Shown here piece after piece: positions 1 to 6,383 of a stretch of DNA of 7,601 nt; position 1 is the first letter of the stretch; the number at the start of each line of letters is the position of its first letter. Position numbers and translations under genes: made by a program. The notes below the pieces were generated by a model. The model saw nothing but the letters and a program-made list of their open reading frames with translations, did not search any database and had not been told where the DNA came from. The DNA is from an uncultured Achromobacter sp. (GTDB taxonomy: Bacteria > Pseudomonadota > Gammaproteobacteria > Burkholderiales > Burkholderiaceae_B), in contig CAJYKY010000128.1 in assembly GCA_913775005.1 (NCBI GenBank), positions 1 to 7,601 on the forward strand, written 5' to 3'.

Positions 1-1391
1 GGAAGCCGCTGGATGACACCACCTGGGAATTCACGCTGCGCGATGGCGTGAAGTTTTCCAACGGCCAGCCCTTCACCGCCCAGGACGTCATCTTCACGTT
101 CTGCCGCGTGATGAACAACGAGCAATCCATCGGCGGCTCGTACCCGGCCATCGTGCAGAAATTTGCCAGCGTAGAAGCGCTGGACGGCAACAAGCTCGTC
201 ATCAAGACGCACAAGCCCTACCCGCTGCTGCCCAACGATCTGACCCGCACCGCAATGCTGTGGAACGGCATCGTGAAGCACGGCCCCATCACCTTCGACC
301 TGGCGAACAAGTGCGGCGTGACCGGCGCGTGGCCGACCGTGGCGGACTTCAATTCCGGCCGCGACGTGATCGGCACCGGCCCGTACACGCTCAAGACTTA
401 CGTCAAAGGCACGGGCATCGAACTTGCCCGCAACGACAGCTACTGGGGCGACAAGCCGGCCTGGCAGAACGTGAAGCTGGTGCCGGTGCCCGCCGCCGGT
501 CCGCGCCTGACGGGCCTGTTGGCCGGTGATTTCGACTTGATCGAAAACCCCGCTGCGCGCGACGTGAAGCGCATTTCGGAAACGCCGGGCTTCGGCCATG
601 TCATCACGCCGTCAGTGCGCGTGGTGTATTTCCAATTCGATGTGGGCCGCGATGTCAGCCCCACCGTGAAGGCGGCCAACGGCAAGAACCCCTTGCAGGA
701 CGTGCGCGTGCGCCGCGCCATTTCCATGGCGATCGACCGCAAGACGATTGCCGCCCGCATCATGGACGGCGCCGCCACCCCCGCCAATCAGTTCCTGCCT
801 GACGGCATGTTCGGCACGCTGCCGCACCCGCCCGAGTTGAAGTACGACCCGGACGGCGCCAAGAAGCTGCTGGCCGAAGCCGGCTATCCAAACGGCTTCG
901 AGCTGACCATCTCGTCCACCAACGACCGCTACATCAACGACGCCCAGATCTCGCAAGCCGTGGCGCAATACCTGTCGCGCGTGGGCATCAAGACGACGGT
1001 CGATGCCATGACGCGTTCGGTGTATTTCCCCAAGCGCGCCAAGCGCGAATTCAGCTTTGCCATGGGCGGCTGGTCCTCCGAGACCGGCGAGGCCTCGTCT
1101 TTCCTACAATACTGGGTCACCAAGTTCGACAAGCCGCAAGGCCTGGGCACGAGCAACTACGGCGGTTACGACAACCCCGAGTTCGACGCCGTGTTCAAGC
1201 GCGCGCTGGTCACTGTGGATCCGGCCGAGCGCGAAAAGCTGCTGCAACAGTCGCTGACGCTGGCGCTGGCCGATCTGCCCAGCATCCCTCTGCATTTCGA
1301 AAGCAGTATCTGGGCGTTCAAGAAGGGGCTGGTCTATGAAGGCCGGGCCGATCAGTACACCCTGGCCATGTCGGCCAAACCGGCCAAGTGA
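1..1391 (+). CDS. ABC transporter substrate-binding protein, family 5 (Dpp/Opp type), 5' end missing
   Basis: This is the periplasmic receptor of the importer encoded downstream; it binds a peptide-like ligand and delivers it to the permeases. The open frame runs to the left edge (first full codon at base 3, reading KPLDDTTWEFTLRDG), so the GTG at 48 is internal and not the start. The visible 462 residues lack the signal peptide and roughly the first 70-90 residues expected for a family member of about 530-540 residues. Family-5 hallmarks are WEFTLRDGVKFSNGQPFTA near the left edge, the IGTGPY block at visible residues 123-128, a DVRVRRAISMAIDR block at about 703-744, and a C-terminal W-x-F-K-K-G-L segment followed by the usual terminal strand. 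Only two cysteines are visible (codons 102-104 and 312-314). An 84-base gap separates it from the first permease. The fold and role are secure; the ligand is unknown. Confidence 0.95.
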   Translation, partial: KPLDDTTWEFTLRDGVKFSNGQPFTAQDVIFTFCRVMNNEQSIGGSYPAIVQKFASVEALDGNKLVIKTHKPYPLLPNDLTRTAMLWNGIVKHGPITFDLANKCGVTGAWPTVADFNSGRDVIGTGPYTLKTYVKGTGIELARNDSYWGDKPAWQNVKLVPVPAAGPRLTGLLAGDFDLIENPAARDVKRISETPGFGHVITPSVRVVYFQFDVGRDVSPTVKAANGKNPLQDVRVRRAISMAIDRKTIAARIMDGAATPANQFLPDGMFGTLPHPPELKYDPDGAKKLLAEAGYPNGFELTISSTNDRYINDAQISQAVAQYLSRVGIKTTVDAMTRSVYFPKRAKREFSFAMGGWSSETGEASSFLQYWVTKFDKPQGLGTSNYGGYDNPEFDAVFKRALVTVDPAEREKLLQQSLTLALADLPSIPLHFESSIWAFKKGLVYEGRADQYTLAMSAKPAK

Positions 1392-1461
1392 ACTCGCCGA
1401 CTACGCACGACAAATAAACACGCCAAGTCAACACGCGGCGCCAAGAAACCCTGAGCCCACC

Positions 1462-1467
1462 AAGGAA
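1462..1467 (+). promoter_or_regulatory. Ribosome binding site of the first permease gene
   Basis: AAGGAA lies 8 bases before the GTG at 1476 and is the clearest Shine-Dalgarno sequence in the window. It decides in favour of the non-ATG start of the DppB-like gene. Most of the downstream genes lack a comparable site, which fits translation by coupling along the operon. Confidence 0.75.
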
Positions 1468-1475
1468 ATTTACAC

Positions 1476-2453
1476 GTGGCCTTGTTCATCCTACGCAGAC
1501 TGATTCAGAGTCTGTTCGTGCTACTGGCCGTTTCGGTCGTGGTCTTCTTCGCGGTCTATGCCGTGGGCGACCCGATCGAACTGCTGGTCAGCCCCGAAGC
1601 CAGCCAAGCCGCGCGCGAGGCGATGATCGCCCGCCTGGGCCTGGACCTGCCCGTGTGGCAGCAATACACAGGATTCCTGTGGCGCGCGCTGCACGGCGAC
1701 CTGGGCACGTCCTTCGTGCACGGCATTCCCGCCGTGGAACTGATCGTGCAGCGCATTCCGGCCACCTTCGAACTCGTGTTCGTGGCCATCATGCTGACCT
1801 GTGTGATCGGGATTCCGCTGGGGCTCGTGGCCGGCCTGTACCGCGATGAATATCTGGGCCGCGGCATCATGGCGTCGTCGGTGCTGGGCTTTTCGCTGCC
1901 GAACTTCTGGCAGGGCATGATGCTGATCCTGCTGTTCGCCGTGTGGCTGGGCTGGCTGCCCGCCACCGGGCGCGGCGACACCGTCACCGTGCTGGGCGTG
2001 AAGCTGTCTATCTTGACCGCCAACGGCTGGTCGCACCTGATCATGCCGGCCGTGAACCTGGCACTGGCCAACATTGCGCTGGTGCTACGGCTGACGGCCT
2101 CGGGCGTGGTCGAAGCGCGCAGCCAGGACTACGTGAAGTTCGCGCGGGCCAAGGGCGTCAAGCCCGGCCGCATCGTGCGCCGCCACATCCTGCGCAACAT
2201 CCTGATCCCCGTGGTGACGGTGATCGGCATGGAATTCGGCAGCTTGATCGCTTACTCCACCATCACGGAAACCGTGTTCGCCTGGCCGGGCATGGGCAAG
2301 CTGTTGATCGACAGCGTCTACCAGCTGGACCGCCCCGTGGTGGTCGCCTACGTGATGCTCGTTACCCTGATCTTCGTGGTCATCAACCTGGTTGTGGACA
2401 TTCTGTACGCCGCGCTCGACCCGCGCGTGCAGCTCGTGACCCCCGCTCAATAA
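1476..2453 (+). CDS. DppB-like ABC transporter permease (peptide-type importer)
   Basis: This 325-residue inner-membrane protein is one of the two channel subunits of the importer. It starts with MALFILRRLIQSLFVLL, the usual N-terminus of DppB/OppB/GsiC permeases (a short cytoplasmic R-R stretch running into the first membrane helix, about residues 9-31). A long periplasmic loop follows, containing the family block LGLDLPVWQQY and the GDLGTS motif (residues 74-79). Further helices lie near residues 98-121, 135-160, 187-210, 243-264 and 288-311. The cytoplasmic EAA loop that docks on the ATPase is at 213-241 (E-A-R-x-x-D-Y-V-K-F-A-R-A-K-G). The C-terminus ends with the typical Y-A-x-L-D-P-R. 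The GTG start is supported by AAGGAA 8 bases upstream. The stop is 6 bases before the second permease. Substrate specificity cannot be inferred. Confidence 0.96.
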   Translation: MALFILRRLIQSLFVLLAVSVVVFFAVYAVGDPIELLVSPEASQAAREAMIARLGLDLPVWQQYTGFLWRALHGDLGTSFVHGIPAVELIVQRIPATFELVFVAIMLTCVIGIPLGLVAGLYRDEYLGRGIMASSVLGFSLPNFWQGMMLILLFAVWLGWLPATGRGDTVTVLGVKLSILTANGWSHLIMPAVNLALANIALVLRLTASGVVEARSQDYVKFARAKGVKPGRIVRRHILRNILIPVVTVIGMEFGSLIAYSTITETVFAWPGMGKLLIDSVYQLDRPVVVAYVMLVTLIFVVINLVVDILYAALDPRVQLVTPAQ

Positions 2454-2459
2454 ACCGCC

Positions 2460-3377
2460 ATGGCTAATACTCCCAACCCCGGCCGCACCCGCACCGTCCA
2501 GCCCCTGGCTGAGACGCCGCAGCGCGCCTCCATCCTGAAGAAACTGCACGCCCGGCCCACCGTGCGCGGCTCGGCGATTGCGCTGGCCGTGCTGGTGATC
2601 CTGGTCCTGTTCGCGCCCTACTTCGCCCCGCAGAACCCGTATGACCTGGCCAACCTGTCGCTGATGGACGGCCGCCTTGCGCCGCGCCAGGCATTGATGG
2701 ACGGCAGCATCGCCTGGCTTGGCACCGACGACCAGGGCCGCGACATGCTCAGCGCCATTCTGTATGGCCTGCGCATCAGCCTGATGGTGGGCTTGTCCGC
2801 CGTGGTGCTGGCCACCGCCGTGGGCGGCGCCGTCGGCCTCATCGCCGCTTATGTCGGCGGCCTGGTCGACACGGTGCTCATGCGCATCGTCGACTTCATC
2901 CTGGGCTTTCCGACCATTCTGGTCGCGCTGGTGCTGCTGGTGGTGCTGGGACGCGGGGTCGACAAGGTGATCCTGGCGCTGGTGCTGGTGCAGTGGGGCC
3001 ACTACGCGCGCATCATGCGCAGCCGCGCGCTGCAAGAGCGCCGCAAGGAATATGTGGAAGCCGCGGCCAACCTGGGCTTTCCGGCCTGGCGCATCATGGT
3101 CTTTCACCTGCTGCCCAACTGCCTGGGTCCCGTCATGGTGTTCGCCACCATCCAGATCGCCACGGCCATCGCGCTGGAAGCCACGCTGTCGTTCCTGGGC
3201 GTCGGCGTGCCGATCACCGAGCCGTCGCTGGGCCTGTTGATCTCGAACGGTTTTCAATACCTGCTGTCGGGCGATTACTGGATCAGCCTGTTCCCGGGCA
3301 TCGCCCTGCTGGTGCTGATTCTTTCCATCAACATCGTGGGCGACCGCCTGCGTGAAAGCCTGGACCCCAAGCGATGA
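2460..3377 (+). CDS. DppC-like ABC transporter permease (peptide-type importer)
   Basis: This 305-residue protein is the second channel subunit and pairs with the DppB-like permease. It has a hydrophilic cytoplasmic N-terminus (residues 1-36), then a first membrane helix at about 37-57. The DppC hallmark L-G-T-D-D-Q-G-R-D is at 87-95, before the core transport domain. Membrane helices lie near 105-130, 138-163, 168-180, 222-245 and 276-296. The EAA loop at about 189-220 (K-E-Y-V-E-A-A-A-N-L-G) is the ATPase contact. The end L-R-E-S-L-D-P-K is typical. The start is fixed by an in-frame TAA (stop of the preceding gene) only three codons upstream. No clear Shine-Dalgarno sequence is seen, so translation probably depends on ribosomes finishing the upstream gene. 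Confidence 0.96.
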   Translation: MANTPNPGRTRTVQPLAETPQRASILKKLHARPTVRGSAIALAVLVILVLFAPYFAPQNPYDLANLSLMDGRLAPRQALMDGSIAWLGTDDQGRDMLSAILYGLRISLMVGLSAVVLATAVGGAVGLIAAYVGGLVDTVLMRIVDFILGFPTILVALVLLVVLGRGVDKVILALVLVQWGHYARIMRSRALQERRKEYVEAAANLGFPAWRIMVFHLLPNCLGPVMVFATIQIATAIALEATLSFLGVGVPITEPSLGLLISNGFQYLLSGDYWISLFPGIALLVLILSINIVGDRLRESLDPKR

Positions 3378-3442
3378 AGCCCACCCGCCAAGCGCAACGC
3401 GCTTCCCCCCAGACGGGGCAACGCCGGGCAATGGAACACTGA
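3374..3442 (+). CDS. Possible 22-codon leader-like ORF between permease 2 and ATPase 1 (speculative)
   Basis: An ATG overlaps the stop of the DppC-like gene as ATGA and opens a 22-codon frame (begins MKPTRQAQRA, ends RRAMEH) whose TGA is one base before the ATG of the next ATPase gene. Its placement would let ribosomes pass from permease to ATPase without a break. Against it are the absence of a Shine-Dalgarno sequence, a composition that simply follows the hairpins it spans, and no recognisable family. It is listed because its two junctions are unusually neat, not because coding is shown. Confidence 0.15.
   Translation: MKPTRQAQRASPQTGQRRAMEH
3390..3418 (+). repeat. Two tandem hairpins in the permease 2-ATPase 1 gap
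   Basis: The first is a perfect 6-bp stem, AAGCGC (3390-3395) with GCGCTT (3399-3404) around a 3-base AAC loop. The second follows almost at once: CCCC (3407-3410) with GGGG (3415-3418) around AGAC. There is no T-run after either, so a rho-independent terminator is unlikely. Possible roles are an mRNA processing or stabilising element that sets the permease-to-ATPase ratio, or a copy of a dispersed intergenic repeat. The C-run/G-run hairpin resembles short intergenic repeats that I associate with Burkholderiales genomes, but that resemblance is from memory. Confidence 0.55.
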
Positions 3443-3443
3443 C

Positions 3444-4427
3444 ATGAGCGATACCCTTCTTGAAGTGCGCGGCCTGCGCACTGCATTTCATACTGAAGCC
3501 GGCGCCTGGCTGGCCGTCGACGGCGTTGACCTCACGGTCCGCCGCGGCGAAATCGTGGGCCTGGTCGGCGAATCGGGCTCGGGCAAATCCGTCACGGGCT
3601 TCTCCTTGCTGGGTCTGATCGACCCGCCCGGGGAAGTCGTTGAAGGCGAGGTGAAGTTCAAAGGCACCGACCTGCGCAAGCTCACCGAAGAGCAGATGCG
3701 CCAGTTGCGCGGCAACCGCATCGCGATGATCTTCCAGGATCCGCTGATGACGCTGAACCCGGTGCTGCGCATCGGCGAACAGATGATGGAAGCCATTCTC
3801 ACGCACGAAGACGTGCCGCGCGCGCAAGCCGAAGAGCGCTGCCGCGAGGCGCTGGCCATGGTGGGCATCCCGTCGCCCGAGAAGCGCTTGAAGAGCTATC
3901 CGCACGAGTTCTCGGGCGGCATGCGCCAACGCGTGGCGATTGCAATCGCCATGCTGAACAAGCCTGACCTGATCATCTGCGACGAACCCACGACCGCGCT
4001 GGACGTCACCATCCAGGGCCAGATCCTGTACCGCATGCAGGAGATCTGCCGCGAGCACAACACCGCGCTGATCTGGATCACGCACGATCTGGGCGTGGTG
4101 GCCGAACTGGCCGACCGCGTGGCCGTGATGTACGCCGGCCGCATCGTGGAAAGCGGCCCGGTCGAACAGGTGCTGGATGCGCCGCGCCACCCCTACACCA
4201 AGGGCTTGCTGGATTCGATGCCCGGCGCCACGCAGCCCGGCGCGCGTCTGCATCAGATCAACGGCATGGCGCCCAGCCTGGCCGGCCGGCCGGCAGGCTG
4301 TGCGTTCCGGCCGCGCTGCACCAAGGCCGTTACCCGGTGCACCGAACAAGCCCCCTCCGTTACCACTGAAGGTTCGCGCAGCTATCGCTGCTACGTGCCG
4401 ATCGCCCGCGAGACCCCGCAAGCATGA
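3444..4427 (+). CDS. DppD-like ABC transporter ATP-binding protein
   Basis: This 327-residue cytoplasmic ATPase is one of the two motor subunits of the peptide importer. All nucleotide-binding motifs are intact: Walker A G-E-S-G-S-G-K-S at 42-49, Q-loop Q98 in I-F-Q-D-P, signature S-G-G-M-R-Q-R at 157-163, Walker B with D180/E181, D-loop A-L-D at 185-187 and switch histidine H214. After the core, an oligopeptide-type C-terminal domain carries four cysteines, C286, C292, C299 and C316. In relatives this motif is known to hold an iron-sulfur cluster. Upstream there is no other in-frame ATG, GTG or TTG back to the preceding stop, so the ATG at 3444 is the start. A modest GGA sits about 8 bases before it. 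The gene is 66 bases after the permease and overlaps the next ATPase gene by ATGA. Confidence 0.96.
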   Translation: MSDTLLEVRGLRTAFHTEAGAWLAVDGVDLTVRRGEIVGLVGESGSGKSVTGFSLLGLIDPPGEVVEGEVKFKGTDLRKLTEEQMRQLRGNRIAMIFQDPLMTLNPVLRIGEQMMEAILTHEDVPRAQAEERCREALAMVGIPSPEKRLKSYPHEFSGGMRQRVAIAIAMLNKPDLIICDEPTTALDVTIQGQILYRMQEICREHNTALIWITHDLGVVAELADRVAVMYAGRIVESGPVEQVLDAPRHPYTKGLLDSMPGATQPGARLHQINGMAPSLAGRPAGCAFRPRCTKAVTRCTEQAPSVTTEGSRSYRCYVPIARETPQA

Positions 4428-5434
4428 GCCACGCCGAATCTCCCGTCATCGAGCTCAAGAACGTTCACAAGCGCTTCGAGCAACGACCCGACCTGGCCCA
4501 ACGCATTCTGGCGCTGACCGGCCGCCCCATCGATCGCCGCACGGTGTATGCCGTCAACGGCGTAGACCTGTCCATCAAGCGCGGCGAAGTGGTTGGCCTG
4601 GTGGGCGAATCCGGCTGTGGCAAGTCCACGCTGGGCCGCGTCGTTGCTGGCCTGCATCGCCAGACCGAAGGCCAGCTGCTGTACCAGGGCCAGGATGCCG
4701 CGCGCCTGCGCGGCGCTGAAAAGCTGGCCTACACGCTGGGCGTGCAGATGATCTTCCAGGATCCGCAGGCCTCGCTGAACCCGCGTCAGCGCCTGCGCCA
4801 GATCCTGGGCGAAGCGCTGAAGGTGCACAAGCTCGCAGCGCCGGCCGACATTCCCGCGCGCATCGATCAGGCGCTGACAGAAGTGGGTCTGGACACCGAA
4901 TACCGCGACCGCTTCCCGCACCAGATCTCGGGCGGCCAGCGTCAGCGCATCGGCATCGCCCGCGCGCTGATGGTGGCGCCCAAGTTCCTGGTCTGCGATG
5001 AACCGGTGGCCGCGCTGGACGTTTCCATTCAAGCGCAGGTGATCAACCTGTTCATGGACCTGCGTGAACAGCACGGCTTCACGTACCTGTTCATCAGCCA
5101 CGACCTGGGTGTGGTCAAGCACATCTCGGACCGCGTCGCGATCATGTACCTGGGCAAGATTGTGGAAATTTCCACGTCGGCCGAAATCTTCGCGCGCGCC
5201 AACCATCCGTACACGCAGGCTTTGATGGCCGAGGTGCCGGACGTCGGCCGCCGTGGCCGCAAGTTCACGCCGATCAAGGGTGAAATCCCGTCGCCGCTGA
5301 ACCCGCCCCCGGGCTGCACCTTCAACCCGCGTTGCCCCCACGCCATGCCGCGTTGCCGCGAACAGGCGCCGGCCCTGAAAGAAATCTCGGCCGGCCATTG
5401 GTCGGCCTGCCACCTGAACGAAGCGAGCGCCTGA
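4424..5434 (+). CDS. DppF-like ABC transporter ATP-binding protein
   Basis: This is the second cytoplasmic ATPase (336 residues) of the importer, forming a heterodimer with the DppD-like subunit. Motifs are Walker A G-E-S-G-C-G-K-S at 61-68, Q-loop Q112 in I-F-Q-D-P, signature S-G-G-Q-R-Q-R at 169-175, Walker B with D192/E193, D-loop A-L-D at 197-199 and switch histidine H226. The S-G-C-G-K-S Walker A and S-G-G-Q signature are typical of DppF/OppF, in contrast to S-G-S-G-K-S and S-G-G-M of the partner. The segment between the first strand and Walker A is longer than in DppD (residues 20-41), as usual for this subfamily. C298, C304, C311 and C329 form the same C-terminal four-cysteine motif. 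It starts inside the stop of the preceding gene (ATGA), and its TGA is shared with the next gene (TGATG). Confidence 0.96.
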   Translation: MSHAESPVIELKNVHKRFEQRPDLAQRILALTGRPIDRRTVYAVNGVDLSIKRGEVVGLVGESGCGKSTLGRVVAGLHRQTEGQLLYQGQDAARLRGAEKLAYTLGVQMIFQDPQASLNPRQRLRQILGEALKVHKLAAPADIPARIDQALTEVGLDTEYRDRFPHQISGGQRQRIGIARALMVAPKFLVCDEPVAALDVSIQAQVINLFMDLREQHGFTYLFISHDLGVVKHISDRVAIMYLGKIVEISTSAEIFARANHPYTQALMAEVPDVGRRGRKFTPIKGEIPSPLNPPPGCTFNPRCPHAMPRCREQAPALKEISAGHWSACHLNEASA

Positions 5435-6339
5435 TGAAACCCTCTGACATGTCCAACGTGGACCGCATCGCCATCGAAATGGGCCATGCGGGCCGCAACA
5501 CCATTCTGTACGTGGACGAAGATCGCAACTCCGATCGTCCGTTTAAGCTGCAAACGTACCGCCCTTATGGCTACACGCCGGATCGCCCCGTGGTCATCGT
5601 GCAGCACGGCGTGCTGCGCAACGGCGATGAATACCGCGACTTCTGGGTCGAGGCCGCCGACAAGCACAAGCTGCTGATCGTGGCGCTGACGTTCTCCAAC
5701 GAGATCTGGCCTGGTGTTGAAAGCTATAACAACGGCCGCGTGTTTTCGGCGGGCGGCAACCCGCGCCACATCGACGGCTGGACTTACGCGCTGGTCGGCA
5801 ATGTGCTCAAGGACATGATCGACGGCGAAATCACCGACGGCCAGAACGTCTACCTGTTCGGCCATTCGGCCGGTGGCCAGTTTGTGCACCGCCTGATGAG
5901 CAGCCAGTCGCACGCGCCGTTCAAGGCCGTGGCGGCCGGCAACCCCGGCTGGTACACGCTGCCGACGTTCGACTATCCGTTCCCCGAAGGCATGGACGGC
6001 GTAGGCCTGACCGAAGACCATCTGGTGAAGCTGCTGGCGTATCCGATGACGATTCTTGCCGGTGACCAGGACATTGCCACCGACGACCCCAACCTGCCGT
6101 CCGAGCCCGCCGCCATGCGCCAGGGGCCGCACCGGTTTGCGCGCGCCAAGAACTACTTCGAGTTCGGCAAGCAGGAAGCCGCGCGCCGTGGCGTGCCGTT
6201 CAACTGGACGCTGCAAGTGGTGCCCGGCATCGGCCATGACGGCCGCGCCATGTCGGCCGTGTGCGCCAGCCTGTGGTTCGATGGCAAGATGCCTGACGAC
6301 GCCGAACTGGCCCGCCTGGCCGGCCAACAGGTCGCCTGA
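5434..6339 (+). CDS. Alpha/beta hydrolase, cytosolic, uncharacterised substrate
   Basis: This 301-residue protein has the layout of a serine alpha/beta hydrolase. The first strand and oxyanion region is V-V-I-V-Q-H-G at 53-59. The nucleophile elbow G-H-S-A-G at 143-147 has S145 as nucleophile. A likely acid is D211 or D213 in A-G-D-Q-D, and the catalytic histidine is H268 in G-I-G-H-D-G. The early part (R-P-Y-G-Y-T-P-D-R-P-V-V-I) and long insert before the elbow recall esterases related to PHB depolymerase or feruloyl esterase, but I cannot assign a reaction. There is no signal peptide or membrane segment, so it should act in the cytoplasm. The ATG at 5434 overlaps the ATPase stop as TGATG, implying coupled translation; a second ATG at 5449 is possible. 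A TTG further upstream would lie wholly in the ATPase and is unlikely. The context suggests it acts on the imported compound. Confidence 0.9.
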   Translation: MKPSDMSNVDRIAIEMGHAGRNTILYVDEDRNSDRPFKLQTYRPYGYTPDRPVVIVQHGVLRNGDEYRDFWVEAADKHKLLIVALTFSNEIWPGVESYNNGRVFSAGGNPRHIDGWTYALVGNVLKDMIDGEITDGQNVYLFGHSAGGQFVHRLMSSQSHAPFKAVAAGNPGWYTLPTFDYPFPEGMDGVGLTEDHLVKLLAYPMTILAGDQDIATDDPNLPSEPAAMRQGPHRFARAKNYFEFGKQEAARRGVPFNWTLQVVPGIGHDGRAMSAVCASLWFDGKMPDDAELARLAGQQVA

Positions 6340-6383
6340 CCTCGGCCGCCCTTTCCCTTTCATTGCTGATTACCGATACCACC

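Noticed and set aside
48..50. GTG as the start of the binding protein
   Set aside because: The frame is open to the left edge and the upstream codons encode conserved family sequence, so the gene starts outside the window.
1395..1440. CGCCG/CGGCG inverted arms after the binding protein, as a terminator or stabilising stem
   Set aside because: The arms are 5 bp with a 36-base loop and no T-run follows; not distinguishable from chance at this G+C content.
2085..4421. A 778-codon open frame on the - strand across both permease and ATPase genes
   Set aside because: Its product is rich in H, Q, R, D and A without domains, it spans parts of three well-supported genes, and such frames arise opposite genes with G/C at third positions.
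5332..5433. TTG start extending the alpha/beta hydrolase by 34 codons
   Set aside because: The extension lies wholly within the ATPase gene in another frame, is arginine- and proline-rich and does not resemble a hydrolase N-terminus; the TGATG junction gives a better start.
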